A DNA stretch of 64,000 nt from Solwaraspora sp. WMMA2056 (GTDB lineage Bacteria; Actinomycetota; Actinomycetes; Mycobacteriales; Micromonosporaceae), in assembly GCF_030345095.1 (NCBI RefSeq), contig NZ_CP128360.1, forward strand, positions 1,116,001-1,180,000. The letters run 5' to 3'. The position numbers and the translations under genes are program-made. Shown here one piece after another: positions 8,033-15,397 of the stretch. Positions within the stretch are counted from its first letter, which is position 1. Every line of letters begins with the position of its first letter. Below the pieces are notes generated by a model. The model was given only the letters and a program-made list of their open reading frames with translations, had not been told where the DNA came from and did no database searches.

Positions 8033-8730
8033 CCGTGCTGCTGGTGATGGCGAAGTCGCCGGTCGCCGGGCTGGTGAAGACCCGGCTCTGCCCACCGGCG
8101 ACGCCGACCGAAGCGGCCCGGATCGCGGCGGCGGCGCTGCTGGACACGATGGCTGCGGTACGGGACACCGCCGGGGTCGAGCCGGTGCTGGCCCTGGCCG
8201 GCCGGTTCGCCGACGCCGACGTCACCGCCGGAACGGCCGCCGAGTTGACGGCGGCGACCGCCGGCTGGCGGGTGCTGGTGCAGCGCGGGTCGGGGCTCGC
8301 CGACCGGTTGGCGAACGCGCACGCCGACGTGGCGGACGCCTGGCCGGGGCGGCAGGTGCTGCAGATCGGGATGGACACGCCACAGCTGACGCCCGCGCGG
8401 TTGGCGTCGGCCGTCGACCGGTTGACCGAGGCCGGTGCGGTGCTCGGCCCGGCCGCCGACGGCGGCTGGTGGGCGCTGGGCCTGCGGGATCCACGCGACG
8501 CTGACGCGCTGCGGGCCGTACCGATGTCCACTGCCCGGACCGGACGACGCACCTGGCTCGCCTTGGTCGGGCGCGGCCTGGCCCCGGTACGCCTGCCGGT
8601 GCTGCGCGACGTCGACGAGTGGCCCGACGCGGTGGCGGTGGCGCGAGGTGTCCCCGGCAGCCGGTTCGCCCGCCAGGTCGCGGCGGTGCGGCGGTGCCGG
8701 CCGGCGATGTCCGCCGAGGCCGATCGGTGA
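8029..8730 (+). CDS. DUF2064 / TIGR04282-type nucleotidyl- or glycosyltransferase-like protein
   Basis: 233 residues from GTG 8029. The N-terminus MTVLLVMAKSPVAGLVKTRL and the later GMDTPQLTPARL and GPAADGGWWALGL are the signature of DUF2064, a GT-A/nucleotidyltransferase-like fold. Some databases name such proteins for arsenosugar synthesis, but nothing here supports arsenic chemistry. It is translationally coupled on both sides (GTGA overlaps) to the GT2 and the methyltransferase, so the three should act in one pathway. Confidence 0.85.
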   Translation: MTVLLVMAKSPVAGLVKTRLCPPATPTEAARIAAAALLDTMAAVRDTAGVEPVLALAGRFADADVTAGTAAELTAATAGWRVLVQRGSGLADRLANAHADVADAWPGRQVLQIGMDTPQLTPARLASAVDRLTEAGAVLGPAADGGWWALGLRDPRDADALRAVPMSTARTGRRTWLALVGRGLAPVRLPVLRDVDEWPDAVAVARGVPGSRFARQVAAVRRCRPAMSAEADR

Positions 8731-9392
8731 CCGTCGGCGTCCGGCAGCGGGCCGGCGACAGCGGCTTCGTGGCCCCGCTCGGCGCCGTCGTGCCCGGTGG
8801 GCACTGGCTGGTGCAGGGCGACGGGACACGGTCACGGCTGCCGGTACGGCGGTGGCACGGTGTGGCCGAGCCGGCGGTCGACGCGGTGGTGGCCCGCTGC
8901 GGCGGGCCGACGGTCGACCTCGGCTGTGGTCCGGGTCGGGTCACCGCGGCCCTGGCGCGGGCCGGAGTGACCGCCCTCGGGGTCGACGTCTCGGCGCAGG
9001 CGGTCGCCGCTACCCGGTCCCGTGGGGTCGTGGCGGTCCGTCAGGACCTGTTCGACCGGCTGCCCGGTGAGGGCCGCTGGGCGCACACCGTCCTGCTCGA
9101 CGGCAACATCGGCATCGGTGGCGACCCGGTCGCGCTGCTGCGCCGCTGCCGCGCGCTGATCCAGCCACAGGGGACCGTGCTGGTCGAGTTGGAGCCGCCC
9201 GGCGTGGGGTTGTGGCGTGGGCAGGCGTACGTGGCCACTGTGGCCCGGCGGGGCCGGCCCCGGCCGGGGCCGGTCTTCCAGTGGGCGCGCCTGGACGTCG
9301 CGGCGGTACGGGACACGGCCGCCGACAGCGGCCTGACCGTGGGCGACCTGTTCAGCATCGACGGACGGTGGTTCGGGGAGCTGCGGCCCTAG
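8727..9392 (+). CDS. SAM-dependent class I methyltransferase
   Basis: 221 residues from GTG 8727, which overlaps the preceding stop. VDLGCGPGRVTAALARAGVTALGVD is the SAM-binding motif I with the acidic end of motif II, and LLDGNIGIGGDP sits where motif IV is expected. It ends the GT2-DUF2064-methyltransferase operon, so it may methylate a sugar or a lipid-linked intermediate. A single CTTAC half-site follows at 9406-9410. Confidence 0.8.
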   Translation: MTVGVRQRAGDSGFVAPLGAVVPGGHWLVQGDGTRSRLPVRRWHGVAEPAVDAVVARCGGPTVDLGCGPGRVTAALARAGVTALGVDVSAQAVAATRSRGVVAVRQDLFDRLPGEGRWAHTVLLDGNIGIGGDPVALLRRCRALIQPQGTVLVELEPPGVGLWRGQAYVATVARRGRPRPGPVFQWARLDVAAVRDTAADSGLTVGDLFSIDGRWFGELRP

Positions 9393-9519
9393 GTATTCCC
9401 GGGTGCTTACGTGCCGCCGGATCACCGACCCCCACACCTGCCCACCGCGTACCCACCAGCGCAACCGGCAGCCGTCGCGGCTGCCGGAGACATGCGGCGC
9501 AAGGTAGGGAGAAGCGCGA

Positions 9520-11277
9520 ATGAGAACATCACCGGGCCGGTTCCGATCGATCGGAACCGGCAAGGCCCGAGCCGTCACGTTGTCGATCGCCGTGGTGAGC
9601 CTCGGCGCTGTCGCGACGGTCACCTTCGTCTCCGGTGGCGGGCGCAACACCGCCGCCGCCGAGGTCGGCCTGGACGACTTCGTCCGCATCCAGAACGTCG
9701 CACCGAACGTGGTCGCGATCCCGCCCGGCCGCAACGCGTCCACCGGGGTGTTCACCGTCGACTGCGGAGTGAACGCCAACGGCAAGTTCAGCTCCGACAA
9801 CCCGGTGGCGCAGCCCGGCATCAGCCACGGCGCGGAGCACCTGCACGACTTCGTCGGCAACCTGGCGATCACCGCCGACACCAGCGACGAGGCGTTGGCC
9901 GCTTCCGACACGACGTGCCGCAACGGCGACCGGTCGTCGTACTTCTGGCCGGTGGTCCGGATCGACCGGTCCGTCCGGGACCAGGCCGCAGAACCCGGCC
10001 CGGCGACGGTCGCCTGCCCACGGGCCATCGACCGGCTGCCGTCGGTGCCGTCCCCGGCGGTCGTCGAGGTCCGGCGTGGCCTCATCGCGCTCGACGAGCA
10101 GATCGCCGAGGCGAACCGGCGGCTGGCCGGCAGCGAGGGCATCGACGTGCGCCGCAACAACGCGGTGCTGGACTGGCTGCGGGTCCGCCGCGCCGAGACC
10201 CTGAAGCGGATCGCCACCGAACTCGGCCGGCACGGTGCCCGGCCGACCGGGATGGTGTCGATGGTCGACTGTGCCGTGTACTACGGCGGGACGCACGGCG
10301 GATACTCCGGTGGCGTGGCGACGGTGAGTCCACTCGCCACGCCTACGGTGGACTGCCCCGGGGTCCGGGACCGGCTGCCCGCGGTGCCGCCGCAGGCGGT
10401 CGCCGAGGTGGACCGGAACCTGCAGCTGCTGGACCAGCAGATCGCCAAGGCCAACGCACGTCTGGTCAGCACGGCCGGGCAGGGCGGCCCGAACTTCATC
10501 GACAACGCGATCCTGGGGCCGCTGCGGGACAAGCGGTTCGCCACGCTCGACCGGATCGAGATCGCGATCGGCCGCAACGCCGCGCGGCCGACCAACCTGA
10601 CCCCACTGGCCGGCTGCACCCTGGCCGGCAACCCCAACGGGGGCGGCAACGGCAACAACAACAGCAACGGCGGCAACCCCGGGCAGGGCGAGGAACCAGC
10701 GGAGCTGCCGGTGCCGTCCGGTCCGAACCTGGAGCTGCCCGGTAACACCGGCGAGATCGTCCGCCCCGCCGAGGTACGCATCGAGTACCGGGGCAACCCC
10801 ACCAGCAAGGTCACCCCGATGCCCCGGTTCCTGCGCGCGCTGACCGGTGACTCGAAGCCGATCAGCCGGGGCCCGGCGAACGCCCGTAACAGCTGGACCT
10901 GTGCCGGCTTCGCCGACCGGCTCGCCGGCAAGTACCCGATCTGCCCGGACGGCAGCCAGGTCCTGCGGGTGCACGACTTCCCGGGCTGCTGGGACGGCGA
11001 GAACATCGACAGTGAGAACCACCGGTCGCACCTGTCGTTCGCCGACGCCACCACCGGGGCCTGCCCGAGCGGCTTCGTGGCGATCCCCCAGCTGCGCATC
11101 ACCATCGCGTACGACATCCCGCGCGACGTCCAGCTCAACGGCCAGTATCGGCTCGACTCCTTCCCGGAGGAGGACCACAACCCGTTCTCGGACCACAACG
11201 ACTTCATCAATGTGAACTCCGAGAAGCAGATGCGGAAGATCGCCAAGTGCATCAACACCGGCCGTAGCTGTCGGTGA
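9520..11277 (+). CDS. Exported DUF1996 protein with a duplicated helical insert
   Basis: 585 residues from ATG 9520 (GGGAGA upstream). An N-terminal hydrophobic segment (about 18-39) indicates export. The DUF1996 domain is split. The first part holds HGAEHLHDFVGN and CRNGDRSSYFWP (to about 160); the second (about 415-585) holds CWDGENIDSENHRSHLSF and HNPFSDHNDF. Between them, residues 163-251 and 277-366 are two copies of a unit with a C-P start, DRLP-VP, a long charged helix and a closing cysteine, then an N/G-rich linker (370-390). It stands alone. The function of DUF1996 is unknown; histidines suggest metal or glycan binding. Confidence 0.85.
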   Translation: MRTSPGRFRSIGTGKARAVTLSIAVVSLGAVATVTFVSGGGRNTAAAEVGLDDFVRIQNVAPNVVAIPPGRNASTGVFTVDCGVNANGKFSSDNPVAQPGISHGAEHLHDFVGNLAITADTSDEALAASDTTCRNGDRSSYFWPVVRIDRSVRDQAAEPGPATVACPRAIDRLPSVPSPAVVEVRRGLIALDEQIAEANRRLAGSEGIDVRRNNAVLDWLRVRRAETLKRIATELGRHGARPTGMVSMVDCAVYYGGTHGGYSGGVATVSPLATPTVDCPGVRDRLPAVPPQAVAEVDRNLQLLDQQIAKANARLVSTAGQGGPNFIDNAILGPLRDKRFATLDRIEIAIGRNAARPTNLTPLAGCTLAGNPNGGGNGNNNSNGGNPGQGEEPAELPVPSGPNLELPGNTGEIVRPAEVRIEYRGNPTSKVTPMPRFLRALTGDSKPISRGPANARNSWTCAGFADRLAGKYPICPDGSQVLRVHDFPGCWDGENIDSENHRSHLSFADATTGACPSGFVAIPQLRITIAYDIPRDVQLNGQYRLDSFPEEDHNPFSDHNDFINVNSEKQMRKIAKCINTGRSCR

Positions 11278-11347
11278 CCCGTACCGCCGGTCGGCCGCCC
11301 GCCCAGCAGAACCTCGACGGGGCGGGCGGTCGACTACGGTGGACGGG

Positions 11348-11968
11348 ATGACCGGATTCGCGGCGGTGGTGCTGACCGGCGGGGCCGCGCGCCGGATGGG
11401 CGGCGTGGACAAACCAGCCGTACCGGTGGGTGGGGTGGCCATGCGGGACCGGGTGCTCGCGGCCGTCGCGGCCGCCGACCCACGGATCGTCGTGGGCCCG
11501 CTCGCCGACCCACCGCCGGGTGTCCTGGCGGTACGCGAGGAGCCGCCCGGCGCCGGTCCGGTGGCCGCCACCGCCGCCGGCCTGGCCGCGCTCGCCCCGA
11601 GCACCGCCACCACCAGCGGCGACCTGGTCGCGGTGCTCGCCGGTGACCTGCCGCTGCTCACCCCGCACGCGGTGGAACTGCTCGTCGTCGCCGTCCGGCA
11701 ACGCGACGTCGACGGGGCGCTGTACGTCGACGACACCGGCCGACGGCAGCTGCTCTGCGGAGTGTGGCGCACCGCCCGGCTGTGCGACGCCGTCAGCCGG
11801 CTCGCCGTAGCGCGCGGTGGCGTACTTGCTGGGGCGTCGATGCGGGCGTCGTTCGCCGACCTGGCCGTCGCCGAGGTGACCTGGCGCGACACCGGCCCGC
11901 CACCGTGGTTCGATTGCGACACCGACCGCGACGTCCGGCAGGCGCAGGAGTGGACCGGATCTAGCTAG
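11348..11968 (+). CDS. MobA-like molybdenum cofactor guanylyltransferase
   Basis: 206 residues from ATG 11348; an in-frame GTG at 11339 is the alternative. AAVVLTGGAARRMGGVDKPAVPVGG is the LxGGxxxRMGxxK nucleotide-binding loop of MobA-type transferases, and VLAGDLPLLTPHAVELL supplies the metal-binding Asp. MobA adds GMP to molybdopterin, which the nearby FdhF/YdeP-like oxidoreductase needs. In many actinobacteria a DUF6457 domain is next to this gene or fused to it; here the DUF6457 gene starts 710 bp away, after an inserted block. Confidence 0.8.
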   Translation: MTGFAAVVLTGGAARRMGGVDKPAVPVGGVAMRDRVLAAVAAADPRIVVGPLADPPPGVLAVREEPPGAGPVAATAAGLAALAPSTATTSGDLVAVLAGDLPLLTPHAVELLVVAVRQRDVDGALYVDDTGRRQLLCGVWRTARLCDAVSRLAVARGGVLAGASMRASFADLAVAEVTWRDTGPPPWFDCDTDRDVRQAQEWTGSS

Positions 11969-11971
11969 GGC

Positions 11972-12199
11972 TCACTTGGGTTCGGCGACGAACACGCCGA
12001 CGCCGTGAGCGCTCTCGACCAGGCCCTCAGTGCGCAGGGCATGCATTGCGTAGCGGATCACCGAGTCCGAGATGTCGTGCTCGGCCTTGAGCTGGGCAGT
12101 TGACGGGAGCTTGTCGCCTGGCTGCAACTCGCCGCTCCTGATCTGAGCGCGAATGTGGTCGGCAAGCTTCTCCCACGCGCCCTCGTGCCGGCCGGGCAC
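11972..12199 (-). CDS. Solo GntR-type winged-helix regulator (copy 1)
   Basis: 75 residues from GTG 12199: only a GntR winged helix, with no effector domain. The core WEKLADHIRAQI, GDKLPSTAQLKAEH and ISDSVIRYAMHALRTEGL is almost the same as in the gene at 22992-23210 on the other strand. Small GntR proteins of this kind occur in integrative elements of actinobacteria. It follows the excisionase-like gene at a 27 bp gap and ends 3 bp from the stop of the MobA-like gene, which fits an inserted block. Confidence 0.8.
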   Translation of the reverse strand: MPGRHEGAWEKLADHIRAQIRSGELQPGDKLPSTAQLKAEHDISDSVIRYAMHALRTEGLVESAHGVGVFVAEPK

Positions 12200-12226
12200 A
12201 AGTAAGGATGTCGGTTTCCTGCCGGA

Positions 12227-12421
12227 TCAGTCCTCGCGCTGGCTCGGCCGGTTGGCAGCGATCCAGGCCGCCACCTCGTCGCGACTCCAAATGCGCATCC
12301 GGCCGTTGCCCACCACATCGATCGGCTCGGGGAATCCCGGCCGGCGGACGATCTCCACCGTCCTGGTTCGCGACACGCCGCCGAGCATCGTAGCGATGTC
12401 TGCCAGGGCGACGAGCTTCAC
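12227..12421 (-). CDS. Excisionase/AlpA-like helix-turn-helix protein
   Basis: 64 residues from GTG 12421. VALADIATMLGGVSRTRTVEIV, PGFPEPIDVVGNGRMRIW and SRDEVAAWIAANR form the MerR-like helix-turn-helix, wing and closing helix of AlpA/Xis proteins. Such proteins bend DNA at attachment sites or activate excision genes. No integrase is seen nearby. It is read together with the solo GntR gene. Confidence 0.75.
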   Translation of the reverse strand: MKLVALADIATMLGGVSRTRTVEIVRRPGFPEPIDVVGNGRMRIWSRDEVAAWIAANRPSQRED

Positions 12422-12436
12422 GCCCTGAACGTAGCG

Positions 12437-12622
12437 GTAGACCGGAAGTGGACGTATCAGGGCTGGTGCTGGCTGACCGGCTATGCGATCGACATCGACG
12501 GAAACGCCGCCGAGCGGCGGGAGATATTCGTACAGCGTCGTGGGCTCTACCGACTGCCCGCACGCCAGACGTCTGAGCATCGATCGAGGAGTGCAATGAT
12601 CACCGAGAGGAAGCACGGATGA
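12437..12622 (+). pseudogene. 5'-truncated copy of the gene found at 55563-55820
   Basis: The frame reading VDRKWTYQGWCWLTGYAID and AAERREIFVQRRGLYRLPARQ matches the C-terminal half of the 85-residue protein at 55563-55820 (VDRKPTYDGWVWLTGY, AAERREIFVQRDGLYRLAKRQ). It has no start codon or N-terminal half; the missing end abuts the excisionase-like gene head to head. The tail runs on to TGA 12620-12622. This looks like the remnant of a recombination or insertion event. Confidence 0.75.
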
Positions 12623-12678
12623 CGTGGACGGGCCACACCTCGATGCTCCGTAGCCGAACCGGTGACAGGGAGTCAGGG

Positions 12679-12981
12679 ATGAGTGACACGATGGACGAGT
12701 GGGTGGCGGTTGCCACCGCCGAACTCGGGCTCGACCCGGGTGACGTGCCGGTGCCGGTGGTGCTGGACCTGGCCCGCGACGTGGCGCACAACGTGCTGCG
12801 CCCCGGCGCGCCGGTCACCGCGTACCTGCTGGGGTTGGCGGTTGGTCGTGGCGCCGACCCGGTCGAAGCCGGCACCCGGCTGGCCGCGCTGGCCCGCGCC
12901 TACGGCGGCGGCGAGGCCGGGCCGAGTCCAGGTGAGGTCAGTCCGGCGCCAGGTGAGGTCAGGCCCGCTCCAGGCGGATGA
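12679..12981 (+). CDS. DUF6457 small protein
   Basis: 100 residues from ATG 12679, preceded by a GGGAG stretch; the open frame extends upstream to 12619 without a good site. The core MDEWVAVATAELGL, LDLARDVAHNVLRPGAPVTAYLLGLAVG is a short helical domain found beside molybdenum enzymes in actinobacteria. The C-terminus is a PSPGEVSPAPGEVRPAPGG repeat tail. Its 3' end overlaps the 3' end of the FdhF-like gene by 23 bp on the other strand. It probably helps the molybdenum genes, but its role is not known. Confidence 0.75.
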   Translation: MSDTMDEWVAVATAELGLDPGDVPVPVVLDLARDVAHNVLRPGAPVTAYLLGLAVGRGADPVEAGTRLAALARAYGGGEAGPSPGEVSPAPGEVRPAPGG

Positions 12982-15229
12982 TGATCTGCTTCGACGTCGG
13001 GGTGTTCGAACCTGCGGCCGTCGAGTCCAACGGCACCAGCACGTTCGCCTCCGGGAAGTACGCCGCCGCGCAGCCGCGCGCCGTCGGGTAGCTGACCGCC
13101 CGGAACGCCTTCGCCCGGCGTTCGACCTGGTCGGACCACTCCGATACCAGGTCGACGACGTCACCGTCGGCGACCCCGAGCGCGGCCAGGTCGTCCGGGT
13201 GCACGAAGACCACCCGCCGTCCGCCCCGGATGCCCCGGTAACGGTCGTCGAGCCCGTAGATCGTGGTGTTGTACTGGTCGTGGCTGCGCATCGTCTGCAG
13301 CAGCAGCCGACCCGGCGGCACCTCGATCACCGTCAACGGGCTCACCGTGAACGCGGCCCGGCCCGACGGCGTGGCGAAGGTGCGCCGGTCGCGCGGCGGG
13401 TGCGGCAGGACGAAACCGTCCGGCTCGGCGACCCGGCGTTCGAAGTCGGCGAAGCCCGGCACCGCCCCGGCGATGGTGGCCCGGATCGTCGCGTAGTCGG
13501 CCTGGTACGCCTCCCACGGCACCGGCGAGTCGGGCAGCGTGGCGCGGGCCAGCCGGGCGACGATCGCCACCTCGGAGAGCAGGTGGTCGCTGGCCGGGGC
13601 GAGCCGGCCCCGGGAGGCGTGCACCGCCGACATCGAATCCTCGACGGTGACGAACTGCTCGCCACCGGGCTGCCGGTCCCGTTCGGTGCGGCCCAGGCAG
13701 GGCAGGATCAGTGAGGTCCCACCGGGCACCACGTGCGAGCGGTTCAGCTTCGTCGACACGTGCACGGTCAGCGCACACGAGGCCAGGGCGGCCTCGGTCA
13801 CGGCGGTGTCCGGGCTGGCGGCGGCGAAGTTGCCGCCGAGGGCCATGAAGACGCGGACGTCGCCGTCGCGCATCGCCCGGATCGCGCCGACGGTGTCCAA
13901 CCCGGTCGCGGTCGGCATCGGTACGCCGAGTTGCCGGCCCAGCGCCGGCAACCAGGCCGGCGGCTCGTGCCAGATGCCCATGGTCCGGTCGCCCTGCACG
14001 TTCGAGTGCCCACGGACCGGGCACAACCCGGCACCGGGCTTGCCGATCATGCCGCGCAGCAGCTGCACGTTGACGATCTCGCGGATCGCGTCGACCGAGT
14101 CCTGCCGCTGGGTCAGCCCCATCGCCCAGCAGACGATGGTCGCCTCGGAGTCGGCGAACAGCTTCGCGACCTCGACGATCTGGGCCCGGTCCAGCCCGGT
14201 GGCGGCGGTCACGGTCGGCCAGTCCACCTGGGCGCGGGCGGCACGGTAGTCGGCATACCCGCTGGTGTGGGTGTCGACGAAGTCGGTGTCGACCGCGTCG
14301 GTGGCGACCAGCAGCGCGCCGATCGCCTGGAACAGCGCCAGGTCGCCGCCGATGCGGATCTGCAGGAAGTGGTCGGCCAGCGGGGTGCCGGCACCGACCA
14401 GGCCGCCGGGGCGTTGCGGGTTGCGGAACCGGATCAGCCCGGCCTCGGGCAGCGGGTTGACCGCGACGATGGTGGCCCCGTCGCGTTTGGCCCGTTCCAG
14501 GGCCGACAGCATCCGGGGGTGGTTGGTGCCGGGGTTCTGCCCGACCACCACGATCAGCTTGGCCCGGTGCAGGTCGTCGAGGGTCACCGAGCCTTTGCCG
14601 ATGCCGATGGTGCTCAGCAGTGCGACGCCGGACGACTCGTGGCACATGTTGGAACAGTCCGGCAGATTGTTGGTGCCGAGTGACCGGGCGAACAGCTGGT
14701 AGAGGAACGCGGCCTCGTTGGAGGTGCGGCCGGAGGTGTAGAAGGCGGCCCGGTCCGGAGAGTCGAGTGCCCGCAGCTGGTCGGCGATCAGCCCGAACGC
14801 CTCGTCCCAGTCGATCGGCGTGTAGTGGTCGGCACCGGGCCGGCGGACCATCGGGTGGGTGAGCCGGCCCTGCTGGCCGAGCCAGTGGTCGGAGCGGGTG
14901 GCGAGTTCGCTGATCGGGTGGGCGGCGAAGAACTCCGGGGTGACCCGGCGCAGGGTCGCCTCCTCGGCGACGGCCTTGGCTCCGTTCTCGCAGAACTCGG
15001 CGTGGGCGCGGTGCTTCGCGGCCGGCTCCGGCCAGGCACAGCCGGGGCAGTCGAAGCCGCCGGGCTGGTTGACCCGGGCCAGGGTGAGCGCGGTACGGCG
15101 TACCCCCATCTGTGCGACGCCGGCGCGCAGCGCGTGGGTGACGCCCGGCAGCCCGGCCGCGCTGGTCGCCGGCTCACCGACGGTCAGGTCGCGGTCACCG
15201 GCGTCGTCTCGAGGGGCGGAACGGGCCAT
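12959..15229 (-). CDS. FdhF/YdeP-like molybdopterin oxidoreductase alpha subunit
   Basis: 756 residues from ATG 15229. The N-terminus has GFDCPGCAWP (C61, C64) and FCENGAKAV (C80), the reduced cysteine set of the YdeP/TIGR01701 branch, which differs from the four-cysteine motif of classical formate dehydrogenases. YTSGRTSNEAAFLYQLFAR, CSNMCHESSG, VVGQNPGTNHPRML and the C-terminal molybdopterin-dinucleotide-binding domain (LLLQTMRSHDQYNTTIYG) are all present. Full length. YdeP proteins are linked to acid or redox stress, and the substrate is not settled. fdhD and the MobA-like gene supply sulfur and guanylate for its cofactor. Confidence 0.88.
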   Translation of the reverse strand: MARSAPRDDAGDRDLTVGEPATSAAGLPGVTHALRAGVAQMGVRRTALTLARVNQPGGFDCPGCAWPEPAAKHRAHAEFCENGAKAVAEEATLRRVTPEFFAAHPISELATRSDHWLGQQGRLTHPMVRRPGADHYTPIDWDEAFGLIADQLRALDSPDRAAFYTSGRTSNEAAFLYQLFARSLGTNNLPDCSNMCHESSGVALLSTIGIGKGSVTLDDLHRAKLIVVVGQNPGTNHPRMLSALERAKRDGATIVAVNPLPEAGLIRFRNPQRPGGLVGAGTPLADHFLQIRIGGDLALFQAIGALLVATDAVDTDFVDTHTSGYADYRAARAQVDWPTVTAATGLDRAQIVEVAKLFADSEATIVCWAMGLTQRQDSVDAIREIVNVQLLRGMIGKPGAGLCPVRGHSNVQGDRTMGIWHEPPAWLPALGRQLGVPMPTATGLDTVGAIRAMRDGDVRVFMALGGNFAAASPDTAVTEAALASCALTVHVSTKLNRSHVVPGGTSLILPCLGRTERDRQPGGEQFVTVEDSMSAVHASRGRLAPASDHLLSEVAIVARLARATLPDSPVPWEAYQADYATIRATIAGAVPGFADFERRVAEPDGFVLPHPPRDRRTFATPSGRAAFTVSPLTVIEVPPGRLLLQTMRSHDQYNTTIYGLDDRYRGIRGGRRVVFVHPDDLAALGVADGDVVDLVSEWSDQVERRAKAFRAVSYPTARGCAAAYFPEANVLVPLDSTAAGSNTPTSKQIIIRLERA

Positions 15230-15397
15230 GCTGCCAGCCTCTCACGGCCGGCGACCGGCGGGCTACATCGGAAAGCGCAGGCCAGCGGCGGTACGGCGGG
15301 GTCGTCGTGACGATGGCGGCAATCCGACCGCCGCTGGGGCTAGCCGGCATGGTGGCTCACCTGGGTAGGGTGTGCGCACAGTGGGACTGAGTTGATC

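Noticed and set aside
8029-8730. Arsenosugar biosynthesis enzyme
   Set aside because: Only the database name of the DUF2064/TIGR04282 family suggests it. No arsenic methyltransferase or radical SAM arsenosugar gene is present.
9406-9410. Third GTAAG box after the methyltransferase gene
   Set aside because: Only one CTTAC half-site is there; the positions 11 bp to either side do not match.
9529-11922. A 797-residue open frame on the minus strand opposite the DUF1996 gene
   Set aside because: It is a shadow frame of high-GC DNA. It has no domain, no ribosome site, a composition of Val/Gly/Arg typical of such shadows, and overlaps two convincing plus-strand genes.
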